Assembly (NCBI GenBank): GCA_903901915.1
Contig: CAIUSV010000070.1
Coordinates: 1-64,000, forward strand
DNA length: 64,000 nt
Origin: an uncultured Rhodospirillaceae bacterium
GTDB lineage: Bacteria > Pseudomonadota > Alphaproteobacteria > Rhodospirillales > Magnetospirillaceae
Direction: 5' to 3'
Position numbers and translations under genes: made by a program. Numbering within the stretch: the first letter of the stretch is position 1; the number at the start of each line of letters is the position of its first letter. A model generated the notes under the pieces. That model worked only from the letters and a program-made list of their open reading frames with translations. It made no database searches and was not told the origin of the DNA. Of the stretch, positions 51,876-60,726 are shown in pieces.

Positions 51876-53623
51876 AGTTGCCCCCAGGCGGCGGCGTGGA
51901 CCCGCTTGGCCCAGCCGCGCAGCGACGTCTCGCCCAGCCACTGGGCCACCGGCACCGAGAAACCGGTCTTCGGCCGATTGAGGATGGACTGCGGCAGCGG
52001 TGGGTCGGCCGCCAAGGCCATGTCACGCTTGCCCGGCGCCCGACCGGCGGCGCGCAACGCCAGCACGGCGCGCAACAGCTCGGTATCGACCAGCGGCACC
52101 CGGATTTCGACCGAATGGGCCATGCCCGCCCAATCGGCGTCGCGCAACAACTGGTTGCGCATGTAGAACTGCATCTCGAGGGCGGAAATCGCAATCCGCT
52201 GATCATCCAGGCCGGCGACGGTCTCGGCGAGGCGCAGCCGGGGGTCCAGCCTTTCCAGCCCGACGCGGGCCATGTCGGGGTCCATCACCTCGCCCAGTTC
52301 CCACGGCATGAACAGACCGCGCCGCAGCAGATAGGCGTCGGGCAGGGTGGTTCCGTATTCAAGGACCCCGGCCAGCTTGGGCGGACGGACCAGCCCGGCG
52401 CTGAGCCGGCGCACCCCCCGCCCCAACGCCGGCACCGCCCCGAACGGCCCCAGCCAGCGCACCATGCGCGGAATGTCGGTGAAGTTGTCGTAACCGGCGA
52501 ACAACTCGTCGCCGCCCAGCCCCGACAGCGCCACCTTCAACCCACGTGCGGCGGCGGCGCGGGCGACGAACCAGACGTTGACGCCGTCAATGGTCGGCTG
52601 GTCCATGTCGGCCAGGATGCGGTCCCGCTGTTCGGCGAAATCGCCGGCGGGAATCCGCGTGGTGGCGTGATCGGTGCCGAACTGGTGCGCCGCCCGCTCG
52701 GCCAGCGGCGCCTCGTCCTGGTCGGTGCCCTCGAACTCGGCAAAGGCCAGGGTCACGCTCAACAGCCGCCCGCCGGTACGGCGCGCCGCCATGGCGGCCA
52801 GGGTGGAGGAATCCAGACCGGCCGACAGGAATACCCCCACCGGCACGTCGGCCACCAGATGATGCTCGACCGAATCCTCCAGCGCCGACTTGAGGTCAAG
52901 GCCGGGCGGCAGCAGCCGGGGCGCCCGCAGCTCGGCGCCAAGATCAAAGAAGGTGCCCTGGCGACGGTCACCGTCCATGCCCTGCCACAGCCAGGTACCG
53001 GGCTTGAATGCCTGGATGCCGCGATAAAGGGTGTAAGGCTCGGGAACGTGGCCCCACAGGAAGAAGCCGGCATGGCCGGCGGGGTCGGGGCCGGTATCGA
53101 CGCGACCTCCCGCCACCAGCGCCTTGACCTGTGACGCCAGCCGGATGGTCTGGCCATCGTCGGCGATATAAAGCGGTTTGATCCCCAATCCGTCCCGGGC
53201 GATCAGCAGACCCTTTTCGCGGTCGTCCCAGATCGCCAGGGCGAACATGCCGCGCAGCCGCTCCAGCATCGCCGGCCCGTGATGGCGATAAAGTTCCAGC
53301 ACCACCTCGGTGTCGCTGCCCGAGCGAAAGCGCACGCCACGCTGCTCCAACTCCGCCCTGAGAGCGCGGTAGTTATAGATTTCGCCGTTGAAGACGATGA
53401 CGGCGGCGCCATCCTCGGTCGCCATGGGCTGGGCGCCGGACTCGGTGGGGTCGATGATCGACAGCCGGCGGTGGCCCAGCACGGCACGGCCGTAATCGGC
53501 CATCCAGGCGCCGCTGCCGTCGGGTCCGCGCCGCGCCATGGCGTCGCGGATGCGGATCAGCTCCATGGGGTCGACCAGCCGGGTGTCGAGGCCATAGGCG
53601 AAGATAGCGGCGATGCCACACAT
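51872..53623 (-). CDS. asnB: Asparagine synthase (glutamine-hydrolysing) AsnB-like
   Basis: Glutamine amidotransferase of the AsnB family, 583 aa from ATG 53623, which gives the N-terminal nucleophile Cys2 (CGIAAIFAYG). The glutaminase domain (about 1-190) has RRGPDGSG and FNGEIYNYRALRAEL. The synthetase domain has VFLSAGLDSSTLAA and SGLGGDELFAGYDNF. In surface polysaccharide loci AsnB paralogues often amidate sugar carboxyls or other groups, so free asparagine synthesis is not assured. It heads the seven-gene minus-strand operon. Confidence 0.9.
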   Translation of the reverse strand: MCGIAAIFAYGLDTRLVDPMELIRIRDAMARRGPDGSGAWMADYGRAVLGHRRLSIIDPTESGAQPMATEDGAAVIVFNGEIYNYRALRAELEQRGVRFRSGSDTEVVLELYRHHGPAMLERLRGMFALAIWDDREKGLLIARDGLGIKPLYIADDGQTIRLASQVKALVAGGRVDTGPDPAGHAGFFLWGHVPEPYTLYRGIQAFKPGTWLWQGMDGDRRQGTFFDLGAELRAPRLLPPGLDLKSALEDSVEHHLVADVPVGVFLSAGLDSSTLAAMAARRTGGRLLSVTLAFAEFEGTDQDEAPLAERAAHQFGTDHATTRIPAGDFAEQRDRILADMDQPTIDGVNVWFVARAAAARGLKVALSGLGGDELFAGYDNFTDIPRMVRWLGPFGAVPALGRGVRRLSAGLVRPPKLAGVLEYGTTLPDAYLLRRGLFMPWELGEVMDPDMARVGLERLDPRLRLAETVAGLDDQRIAISALEMQFYMRNQLLRDADWAGMAHSVEIRVPLVDTELLRAVLALRAAGRAPGKRDMALAADPPLPQSILNRPKTGFSVPVAQWLGETSLRGWAKRVHAAAWGQL

Positions 53624-53850
53624 GAAGGTGAAGGGTCTCCGACCGACAGGACCTGCCGCCAGCCATAGCCCATTTCGGCGCGCCGTTCCAGCGGCGCGGA
53701 ACCGGCCGCGCCGCATCCGATTTGCGCCCGACGGACAATATCGGCCTTTCAATCCCCAATTCGACTGACTAAATTGAGGCCTCCCGGAGAAGGGGCCGTG
53801 GCCGGTTCTCGCCGCCATTATCCTTTAGCGCGGCGCAGATGAGGGACTAT

Positions 53851-54597
53851 ATGGACAAGACCGCCATCCTGAGCGAGCCGGTATCGATCCTGATGCCGGT
53901 GTGCAACGAAAGCGATGTGATCCGCGACGTCGTCGACGAATGGGCGCGCGACGTCATCCGTTTCCTGCCGGCAGGCAGCGAACTGGTGTTCGACGATTGC
54001 TCCAGCGACGGTACCGACGCGATCCTGGCCGAGCTTGCCGCCACCATCTATCCCTTCATCCGCGTCAATCGGACCAGGCGCGACGGTTTCGGCGCCGCCG
54101 CCAAGCGGCTTTATGCCACCGCGCGCTGTCCCTTGATCTTCTTCACCGATTCCGACGGCCAATACATGCCGGAGGATTTCTGGACGGTGGCGGCGGCCCT
54201 GCCGAATGCAGACATGGTCCACGGCTACAAGGTCGGCCGCCAGGACCCGCTGTACCGCATCGTGGCTTCCGCCGTGTTCACCCACCTCGCCCACCTGTTT
54301 TTCGGTTCGCGCGGGCATGACGTCAACTCGGCCTTCCGGCTGATGCGGCGCGATCTGGTCGAGACCCTGGTTCCCGACGTCTGCCGCCTGCCGGTTCAGC
54401 CCAACGCCGAACTTTATATCCGCGCCGAAAGCCTGGGCTGGCGGGTGATCGACATCCCGGTGCGCCATCGCCAAAGGTTGATGGGGATCAGCCGGGGGCT
54501 GCCGCCCAAGACGTTTCTCTGGGAAGGCTGGCGCTCGTTTATCGGGCTGTTCCTGCTCAAACGCGATCTGGCCACCGCGCCGCGACGGCGGCAGTAG
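53851..54597 (+). CDS. Family 2 glycosyltransferase
   Basis: GT-A fold transferase, 248 aa from ATG 53851 (GAGGGA just upstream), or 252 aa from 53839. It has SILMPVCNESDVIRDVV near the N-terminus, the nucleotide-binding DDCSSDGT, and FFTDSDGQYMPEDF, in which DSDG is the metal-binding acidic motif. No membrane-spanning C-terminus is evident. It is divergent from asnB with a 215- to 227-base gap and followed by a methyltransferase gene. Confidence 0.88.
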   Translation: MDKTAILSEPVSILMPVCNESDVIRDVVDEWARDVIRFLPAGSELVFDDCSSDGTDAILAELAATIYPFIRVNRTRRDGFGAAAKRLYATARCPLIFFTDSDGQYMPEDFWTVAAALPNADMVHGYKVGRQDPLYRIVASAVFTHLAHLFFGSRGHDVNSAFRLMRRDLVETLVPDVCRLPVQPNAELYIRAESLGWRVIDIPVRHRQRLMGISRGLPPKTFLWEGWRSFIGLFLLKRDLATAPRRRQ

Positions 54598-54609
54598 CCG
54601 GGGGGCGCC

Positions 54610-55494
54610 ATGACCGCCGGCGATTTTCCCTGCCCGGTCTGCGGCGCCGAAGCCCATCGCGCCTACCTGCCCGACACCATCGGCGATCGTCCGGTGGTGT
54701 TCGGCTACAAGTGGGATGAACGGGTGCGCGAGCATTACCGCTTCGTCCGCTGCCGGCCCTGCCGCCATGTCTGGGCGTCGCCGCGCCCCGGTAACATCTA
54801 CGCCCATTACACCTCGGTCGCCGATCCCGGCTATCTCGCCAACGCGGCCTTGCGCCGCGCCACCGCCCGCCGCGTCCTCGACACCCTGCGCCGCCACGCC
54901 CCGTCGGGACGGTTGCTCGACATCGGTTGCGGCACCGGCGATTTCCTGGACGAAGCCCGTGGCCACTACGAGGTCGAAGGCCTGGAGTTGGCGGTCTGGG
55001 CAGCCGAAATCGCCCGTGCCAAGGGACTGAGGGTCCACGAGCGGCTGGTGGCGGAGATGCCGGCGGATGGCCCAGGCTATCAGGTCGCCACCCTGTGGGG
55101 GGTCATCGAACATTTCGAGCATCCGCTGGAGGAAATGCGGCGGATCAACCGCCTGCTGGCACCGGACGGCCTGGTCGCGCTGTGGACCGGCGACGTGGAC
55201 AGCGTGGAATCGCGCCTGCTCCGGGACCGCTGGTGGTATGTCATGGGCCAGCACATGCACCTGTTCAGCCGCGCCTCGCTGGCCAAACTGATGAAACTGG
55301 CGGGATTCGCGCCGCTGCATCGCGGGGTCTACCCCTACGTCATCAGCTTCGACTACCTGGGAACCCGCCTGCAACCGGTGCTGGGGCCGCTGGCCAAATC
55401 CATCTTCCATCGACCATCGCTCCGCGAGCGCACCATCTCCCTCTACCTGCCCGGCGAAATCTTCGACGTCTGGCGCAAGATCCGAAACGTCTAG
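54610..55494 (+). CDS. SAM-dependent methyltransferase with N-terminal zinc ribbon
   Basis: Class I methyltransferase, 294 aa. An N-terminal zinc ribbon (CPVCGAEAH at 8-16 and CRPCRHVW near 48-55) precedes the SAM motif LLDIGCGTGDFLDEA (about 102-116) and WGVIEHFEHPLEEM. This ribbon-plus-methylase layout is common in polysaccharide loci, where such enzymes modify sugars or cap chains. It ends 142 bases before the tRNA gene. Confidence 0.87.
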   Translation: MTAGDFPCPVCGAEAHRAYLPDTIGDRPVVFGYKWDERVREHYRFVRCRPCRHVWASPRPGNIYAHYTSVADPGYLANAALRRATARRVLDTLRRHAPSGRLLDIGCGTGDFLDEARGHYEVEGLELAVWAAEIARAKGLRVHERLVAEMPADGPGYQVATLWGVIEHFEHPLEEMRRINRLLAPDGLVALWTGDVDSVESRLLRDRWWYVMGQHMHLFSRASLAKLMKLAGFAPLHRGVYPYVISFDYLGTRLQPVLGPLAKSIFHRPSLRERTISLYLPGEIFDVWRKIRNV

Positions 55495-55581
55495 CCTGCC
55501 GAACGCCTCGGCATCAGAGTTACCGGGGCAAGCCCCCGCGGGGAGCCATTGCTTCCGGTACCTCTCGGCAGTGCTTGGGGC

Positions 55582-55611
55582 TTCCGTGTCGGCCGGCACG
55601 GATGCTATAAC
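55582..55611 (+). promoter_or_regulatory. Candidate promoter of tRNA-Arg
   Basis: TTCCGT (55582-55587) and TATAAC (55606-55611) are spaced 18 bases and lie about 25 bases before the tRNA 5' end, a normal distance for a short leader. Confidence 0.4.
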
Positions 55612-55636
55612 CCCGACCATCGTCCGCGCGGCATGC

Positions 55637-55713
<77 letters not shown>

Positions 55714-55970
55714 AGCTTTATCATTGAGAAACAAGGCGTTATATCGGTTTATGGGGACAGTATGGGGTGCCTTTAGGGGCGCTTTGCGGGCCATTTTCTG
55801 CACTTCATTACACCAAGAAGGCCTATGGTACCGGATTACCTGACGGGGCTTCCGGTGTTAGGGGTAACGGCGTCGAAGGCTGATGGCGTTTCGATGGGGT
55901 GTAGCAGTTGCCCCGACCGCATGGCTGAACGCTGCACTCGCATTGCGAGCCCATCAGTTCCTAGGAGCCG
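55714..55970. other. AT-richer gap after tRNA-Arg, possible element junction
   Basis: These 257 bases have no gene I can support. The stretch at about 55750-55800 is visibly richer in T and G than the neighbouring core genes and carries a tandem-like TATGGGGACAGTATGGGG motif, similar in style to integrase arm-binding repeats near attachment sites. No integrase and no second copy of the tRNA 3' end were found. Confidence 0.35.
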
Positions 55971-56311
55971 ATGGCCGCCACCGGGGCCAAGTTACCCGTT
56001 GGCTTAAAAGGGCGTTTTGCCCTTCCCCAACACGCAAAGCCGGTGAGTCAGGCCGAAAGGCCGCCGCATCCGTCTTTGCCTCTCCCATCCCCGCCGCCCG
56101 CATCCGCGTTCGGCGTCGTCGCGCCGGTACCTGCTTGTTTCGGGGCCGAGGAGTGCGACGCCCCTTTTTGTCGGCCCTGGACCTATGCCGAGGCCGCCCC
56201 TTTCCTCAGGATGTCCGAAGATACCCTGAGGGATAAGGTGAGGCGTGGCCACGATGTGCCGCCTCGCATGACCGCGCCGTGTTCGACTTCGTGGCGCCCC
56301 AGAAGGTTTAG
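55971..56311 (+). pseudogene. Decayed excisionase/AlpA-like HTH gene
   Basis: From ATG 55971 (TAGGAG 3 bases upstream) the frame reaches residues 70-93, WTYAEAAPFLRMSEDTLRDK and on to VRRG, a good match to MerR-like HTH_17 domains of excisionases and AlpA regulators. After about residue 99 the frame runs into low-complexity Arg-rich sequence. A different frame carries the expected HTH_17 ending, DRAVFDFVAPQKV and a stop at 56309-56311. A frameshift of one base between about 56250 and 56270 best explains this. It fits a remnant of an element integrated at the tRNA. Confidence 0.4.
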
Positions 56312-56964
56312 TCGCTCGCGTCACCCTCCTCTTCCCACTCGAGCTCAGTCCACCACTCGGCTTCGAGTCCGTCGCAGGTCTCACCGTAGGCGCGGCACAT
56401 GAAGCAGCCATCGCCGCGCGTGAGCGCAGCGTCCTCGACCGGCGGATAGCTGGCCAGCAGGGCCACGCCGCTCGCGCGCGCGGCCGCCTCCGTCTCGCTC
56501 ATCGGCCGATCCGGCAACCAGAGAATGCCGCACCGGTAAAGCCGCTCGGCACCCTCCGGGTACAGGACGGAGTTTTCCGCGTCGATATGACGCCAAAGCG
56601 CGTGCGAGTAGCGAGTTGCCAGAGTCCGAAGCCGAACACGATCATCCTCGGACTGCGGCCTCCGTTCGAGAAACGGTATCATCTCGCACAGCCACTCCCC
56701 CATCTCGGCGTGTTCGTGCGCCACGGCGCGCAATGGCCCACGGTCGGCCGGCAGTTCCGCCTCCGTCACGAGCGCATCGAAGAACACTCGCTCCTCGCGG
56801 TCGTGATGGAAATGGCCCGCGAACTCGGTGAAGAACGCGGCGAAGCGTCTGCCGTCATCCGGGTCCGCAGTCCCGTCGATGAGCCTGCCGACATAGGTGC
56901 GAAGGGATCCTAGCACCTGGTCGATCAGCACGTGTTCGTCTTGGAGGGTGTCGATCAGCTTCAT
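56308..56964 (-). CDS. Hemerythrin-like HHE domain protein
   Basis: A 218-aa protein from ATG 56964 (ATG 57000 would add 12 residues). Residues 1 to about 130 form an HHE-type four-helix bundle with MKLIDTLQDEHVLIDQVL, FAGHFHHDREERVFFDAL, VAHEHAEMGEWL and SHALWRHIDAENSVLYP, which supply the His/Glu ligands of a di-iron site. The C-terminal part contains GDGCFMCRAYGETCDG with clustered cysteines and an acidic tail. The function is unknown, with oxygen, NO or iron handling possible. It lies in the accessory region and is convergent with the HTH remnant. Confidence 0.78.
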   Translation of the reverse strand: MKLIDTLQDEHVLIDQVLGSLRTYVGRLIDGTADPDDGRRFAAFFTEFAGHFHHDREERVFFDALVTEAELPADRGPLRAVAHEHAEMGEWLCEMIPFLERRPQSEDDRVRLRTLATRYSHALWRHIDAENSVLYPEGAERLYRCGILWLPDRPMSETEAAARASGVALLASYPPVEDAALTRGDGCFMCRAYGETCDGLEAEWWTELEWEEEGDASD

Positions 56965-57073
56965 CGTCGATTCATCCTGGTGTACTGCTCCGATCCTCAT
57001 GCACCTCACCCAGCACTCGCGCTTTGCCGCCTTCAGCGCCAGGCATGTTTAGTCGGACCGCAGGGAGGTATCT

Positions 57074-57160
57074 ATGACGTTCATCAACCGCGTCGCCGCC
57101 GCTGAAGAGGTTGTGTCCGTCATCCGAACAGGGTGCGGCCGCGATCAAGGACAGCATTGA
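57074..57160 (+). pseudogene. Short ORF with a good ribosome site, probable gene remnant
   Basis: A 28-codon frame follows GGGAGG at proper spacing and reads MTFINRVAAAEEVVSVIRTG before ending in a shifted context. In another frame the DNA continues with coherent codons (GAAAIKDSIDDLRSQGV is part of the reading), suggesting a frameshifted or truncated gene. The parent family is not recognised with confidence. A real leader peptide cannot be excluded. Confidence 0.2.
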
Positions 57161-57217
57161 CGATCTGCGCTCCCAGGGGGTGGGAGCTGGAGGCACCCCA
57201 AGGGGCAATGAATCAAC

Positions 57218-57264
57218 TTGCATCATAATAGCCGCTAGGGCTATGTTACTTTCATAATGAAAGT
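57218..57264 (+). promoter_or_regulatory. Promoter and palindromic operator of the hxlR-efflux operon
   Basis: TTGCAT (57218-57223) and TATGTT (57242-57247) are spaced 18 bases. Immediately after the -10 is the perfect palindrome ACTTTCAT-A-ATGAAAGT (57248-57264), which ends 15 bases before the regulator's ATG. The position over the likely start site fits autorepression by the HxlR-type regulator. Confidence 0.5.
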
Positions 57265-57279
57265 TACTGGATTGAACCG

Positions 57280-57777
57280 ATGCAGCGCAAAAGCCTTGGC
57301 AATATGCAATGTCCGATCGCCCGCAGCCTGGAACGGGTCGGCGAGTGGTGGAGCATCCTGATCCTGCGGGATTGCCTTCACGGGCTGACGCGGTTCGACG
57401 AGTTCGAGAAGAGCCTGGGCATCGCGCCCAACATGCTCACCCGTCGCCTCACCGGCCTGGTCGAGGCGGGGTTGTTGGAGCGCCGGCAGTACAGTGAGCG
57501 CCCCCCGCGCTTCGAGTATGTCCTGACGGAGCGAGGGCGGGACTTCCAGCCGGTGCTGGCCACACTGCTGGTGTGGGGAAACAAGCATTTCGCACCGGAA
57601 GGGGCGAGCGTCGTCATCGTCAACCGCGAAACCGGCGAGCTTGCCGATCCCGTGGTGGTGGACCGCATCAGCGGGCGCCCCCTGTCCGATCCGGTATTCT
57701 CCACGGCGCCGGGGCCGGCCGCCGAAGGGGAGACCCGAGAGCGCCATACGCGCCTCCTGAATTCCGAGGACGTGTGA
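57280..57777 (+). CDS. HxlR-family transcriptional regulator
   Basis: Winged-HTH regulator of the HxlR family, 165 aa. It has the N-terminal cysteine in MQCPIARSLERVGEWWSIL, the recognition region LTRFDEFEKSLGIAPNMLTR and the wing FEYVLTERGRDFQPVL. HxlR proteins commonly sense reactive or aromatic compounds, some through that N-terminal cysteine. The tail beyond about residue 115 is longer than in minimal members. Its TGA overlaps the MATE ATG by one base, so it most likely controls the exporters behind it. Confidence 0.92.
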   Translation: MQRKSLGNMQCPIARSLERVGEWWSILILRDCLHGLTRFDEFEKSLGIAPNMLTRRLTGLVEAGLLERRQYSERPPRFEYVLTERGRDFQPVLATLLVWGNKHFAPEGASVVIVNRETGELADPVVVDRISGRPLSDPVFSTAPGPAAEGETRERHTRLLNSEDV

Positions 57778-59201
57778 TGGCCGAGTTGTCGTCAACGGCA
57801 AGCCCTGGCGAAACCACGCCCCTGCGCAAGGTGCCCGTCGCGCTTCTGGCCGGGCCGATCGTACCGGCAATGCTTCGGCTGGCCTTGCCCACCGTCGTGG
57901 TCCTGGTGGCGCAGACCTTCGTCGGTGTCGCCGAGACGTATTTCGTCAGTTCGCTTGGCACCGAGGTCCTGGCGGGTGTCGCCCTGGTCTTCCCCGTCCT
58001 CATGCTGATGCAAATGACATCGAACGGCGGGCTCGGCGGAGGCGTGGCATCGGCCGTGGCACGGGCGCAGGGTGCCGGACGGCGGGCGGATGCCAATGCC
58101 TTGGTTTGGCACTCCGTGGTGGTCGCCGGAGTTTTCGGCGCCGTGTTTACCGTGGCGATGATCCTCGGCGGCCCGGCGCTCTATAGGGCGATGGGCGGAG
58201 GCGGGCAAACCCTCTCGACGGCATTGACCTACTCGAACATGGTCTTCGCCGGCTCGGTTCCGATTTGGATCGTTGCCCTGCTGTCGGCGACGTTGCGGGG
58301 GGTTGGCGAGGTACGGATCCCGGCCCTGATAACCCTTGCCGGTGCGGGCATCTTATTGCCTTTGTCGCCTGTGCTGATTTTCGGATGGGGGCCGTTTCCC
58401 CGGCTCGGCGTCGCCGGTGCTGGAGTGGCGATCGTGGTCTATTACGCCCTCGCCGCCCTGCTGTTGATCGGGTATCTGCGGTCGACGCGCAGCCCTCTCA
58501 GACTTTCGGTGGTCCGGCTCGACGCGAGGTTGTTCAAGGACATTCTTGGGGTCGGCCTGCTATCGGCTGTCGGCACGGTTCAAGTCAACCTGACCGTGGC
58601 GATCGTCACCGCCGCGGTCGGCCGGTTTGGCGCCGACGCCATCGCCGGATACGGCATCGCCTCGCGCCTCGATTATGTGCAAATCCCCCTGCTGTTCGGC
58701 CTCGGCACCGCGATCGTGACCATGGTGGGGGTCAACCTGGGAGCAGGCCAAACAGATCGTGCGCTGCGCATTGCCTGGATCGGGGCGGCGATTGCCTTCA
58801 GCTTTACCGAACTGATCGGGCTTGCGGCCGCGACCTTCCCCAACGTCTGGCTCGGCCTCTTCAGCGACGACCCTCAAGTCCTGTCACGAGGAGAAAGTTA
58901 TCTGCGCAACGTGGCGCCGGTTTATGGAGCCATCGGCGCCGGCATGGCCCTCTATTTTGCCAGCCAGGCTACGAAGCGCGTGCTTTGGCCGGTCCTGGCC
59001 GGAACGGCCCGCATGATCATCGCGGCCGGCGTGGGGTGGTGGGCGGTGACGCGACTGGGCGCCGACTTGCCGTCACTGTTCCAGATCGTCGCCCTGGCCG
59101 CAGCCGTGTTCTGTGCCATCACCGTGTCAGCAACCTTTGCCAGCGGACGGGCGCATCGCTCGGCGATCCGGTCGGCAGTCCAACCCGATCCGGCGGAGTA
59201 G
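57777..59201 (+). CDS. MATE family efflux transporter
   Basis: Multidrug and toxic-compound extrusion transporter, 474 aa from ATG 57777, with about twelve membrane segments. The N-lobe has LALPTVVVLVAQTFVGVAET and GGVASAVARAQGAG. The C-lobe has GFGADAIAGYGIASRLDY-like sequence (read here as FGADAIAGYGIASRLDYVQI) and GVNLGAGQTDRALR. It exports substrates by H+ or Na+ antiport. It sits between the regulator and the tripartite pump genes on one strand. Confidence 0.92.
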   Translation: MAELSSTASPGETTPLRKVPVALLAGPIVPAMLRLALPTVVVLVAQTFVGVAETYFVSSLGTEVLAGVALVFPVLMLMQMTSNGGLGGGVASAVARAQGAGRRADANALVWHSVVVAGVFGAVFTVAMILGGPALYRAMGGGGQTLSTALTYSNMVFAGSVPIWIVALLSATLRGVGEVRIPALITLAGAGILLPLSPVLIFGWGPFPRLGVAGAGVAIVVYYALAALLLIGYLRSTRSPLRLSVVRLDARLFKDILGVGLLSAVGTVQVNLTVAIVTAAVGRFGADAIAGYGIASRLDYVQIPLLFGLGTAIVTMVGVNLGAGQTDRALRIAWIGAAIAFSFTELIGLAAATFPNVWLGLFSDDPQVLSRGESYLRNVAPVYGAIGAGMALYFASQATKRVLWPVLAGTARMIIAAGVGWWAVTRLGADLPSLFQIVALAAAVFCAITVSATFASGRAHRSAIRSAVQPDPAE

Positions 59202-59208
59202 TACACAA

Positions 59209-60726
59209 ATGCCTTCGTTGTTTCCCGATGCACTCCAGCCGATGCGGTTGCACAAGCCGCTGTCATCCACCTCTGCCCTGGCCGGGGTCCTGCTTCTGGC
59301 TCTTGGCGGTTGCGCTGTCGGTCCAGACTATCTTGAGCCGATTTCCAATCTGATGAATTTCCACAGCGTGGATGCCGTGGCGTCCCGCGCCGCCACAGCA
59401 TCGGCACCACAGCTTGATAGCTGGTGGGAGGGCTTCAACGATCCCGAACTGACGCGGATCATCGATCGTGCGCTCGCTCAGAACCTGGATCTCGCTGCTG
59501 CCCTGGCGCGTGTCGAACAGGCCCGCGCCGCCGCTGGCGGAGCAGGGGCGCAATTGCTGCCCAGCTTCGATTTGTCCTCGCAGGCCCGGCGACAGAAGCA
59601 GTCGCTTGAAAGCCCCACCGGCGCGATCGCGCATAATCTGCCCGGCTACCATCGCTATCAATCGCTTTACGATGTCGGCGTCGCGGCGAGTTGGGAGATC
59701 GATCTTTTCGGTGGCTTGCGGCGCGCGGCCGACGCGGCGACGGCTGAAGCGGTAGCGGCTGAGGCGGCGCGTCTGGGAACGCGGATATCGGTCGCGGCCG
59801 ATGCCGCGGATGCCTATCTCCGCATCCGTGGCGATCAGGTGCGCATCGGCGTTGCCAACGATCAGGTGGCGACCAATACCCGGCTTCTGGACCTTGTCCA
59901 GCGGCGCTTCGCGCAAGGGCTTGCCACGGACCGCGAAGTGGCGCAGGCCGAAGCCCTGCTGGCGGGGACACGGGCCTCGCTACAGCCGCTGCGGATCGAC
60001 CTGGAAGGGCAGTTGAACCGACTGGATGTGCTGATGGCGGTCCAACCGGGAACCTATGCATCGACGTTGAGTGACACGGCGACCATTCCGTCCGCGCCCA
60101 ACATCGCCAGCACGGCCCCCACCGAAGTGTTGCGCCGCCGTCCCGACATTATCGCGGCCGAACGCCGCCTTGCCGCATCCAGTGCCCGGATCGGGGTGGC
60201 GATCTCCGATTACTATCCCAAATTCTCGCTCGCCGGCCTGCTCGGCTTCGAAAGCTCGGTTTCCGATCATCTGTTCCGTGGCGCCACGTTCCAGCCTCAG
60301 GGATTGCTCGGCCTGCGCTGGCGGCTGTTCGACTTTGGCAAGGTCGATGCCGAGGTCGCCATGGCCAAAGGCGCGGAAGCCGAAGCGCTTGCCCGGTACC
60401 GGCAATCGGTCCTACACGCCGCCGAGGATGTGGAGAACGCCTTCACCGCCTTGATTCAACTTGAACAGCATGTCCAGGACCTGGAGCGCGAAGTGGCTGC
60501 CCTTAGGCGAGCGCGCGATCTTTCCCAGGAAGCTTATCAGGGAGGCGTGATCCCTTTGATCGATAGCCTCGACACCAATCGCCAATTGCTGATGGCCCAA
60601 GACGCGCTCGTCGATGCACGGACCAACGTGGCGCGTGCGGCGGTTTCGGCGTTCCGCGCCCTCGGCGGTGGTTGGTCTTCAGATACAGCAGCACTTTCGG
60701 AGGTTGCAAATGCCCGGAATGATTAG
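59209..60726 (+). CDS. Outer-membrane efflux lipoprotein, NodT/OprM family
   Basis: TolC-like channel of an RND pump, 505 aa from ATG 59209 (ATG 59242 gives a more typical signal peptide). The lipobox LALGGC places the lipidated Cys at 35. The family opening CAVGPDY, WWEGFNDPELTRIIDRAL, VAASWEIDLFGGLRRA and the second-repeat LRWRLFDFGKVDAEVA are present. It overlaps the fusion-protein gene by 17 bases. Confidence 0.93.
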   Translation: MPSLFPDALQPMRLHKPLSSTSALAGVLLLALGGCAVGPDYLEPISNLMNFHSVDAVASRAATASAPQLDSWWEGFNDPELTRIIDRALAQNLDLAAALARVEQARAAAGGAGAQLLPSFDLSSQARRQKQSLESPTGAIAHNLPGYHRYQSLYDVGVAASWEIDLFGGLRRAADAATAEAVAAEAARLGTRISVAADAADAYLRIRGDQVRIGVANDQVATNTRLLDLVQRRFAQGLATDREVAQAEALLAGTRASLQPLRIDLEGQLNRLDVLMAVQPGTYASTLSDTATIPSAPNIASTAPTEVLRRRPDIIAAERRLAASSARIGVAISDYYPKFSLAGLLGFESSVSDHLFRGATFQPQGLLGLRWRLFDFGKVDAEVAMAKGAEAEALARYRQSVLHAAEDVENAFTALIQLEQHVQDLEREVAALRRARDLSQEAYQGGVIPLIDSLDTNRQLLMAQDALVDARTNVARAAVSAFRALGGGWSSDTAALSEVANARND

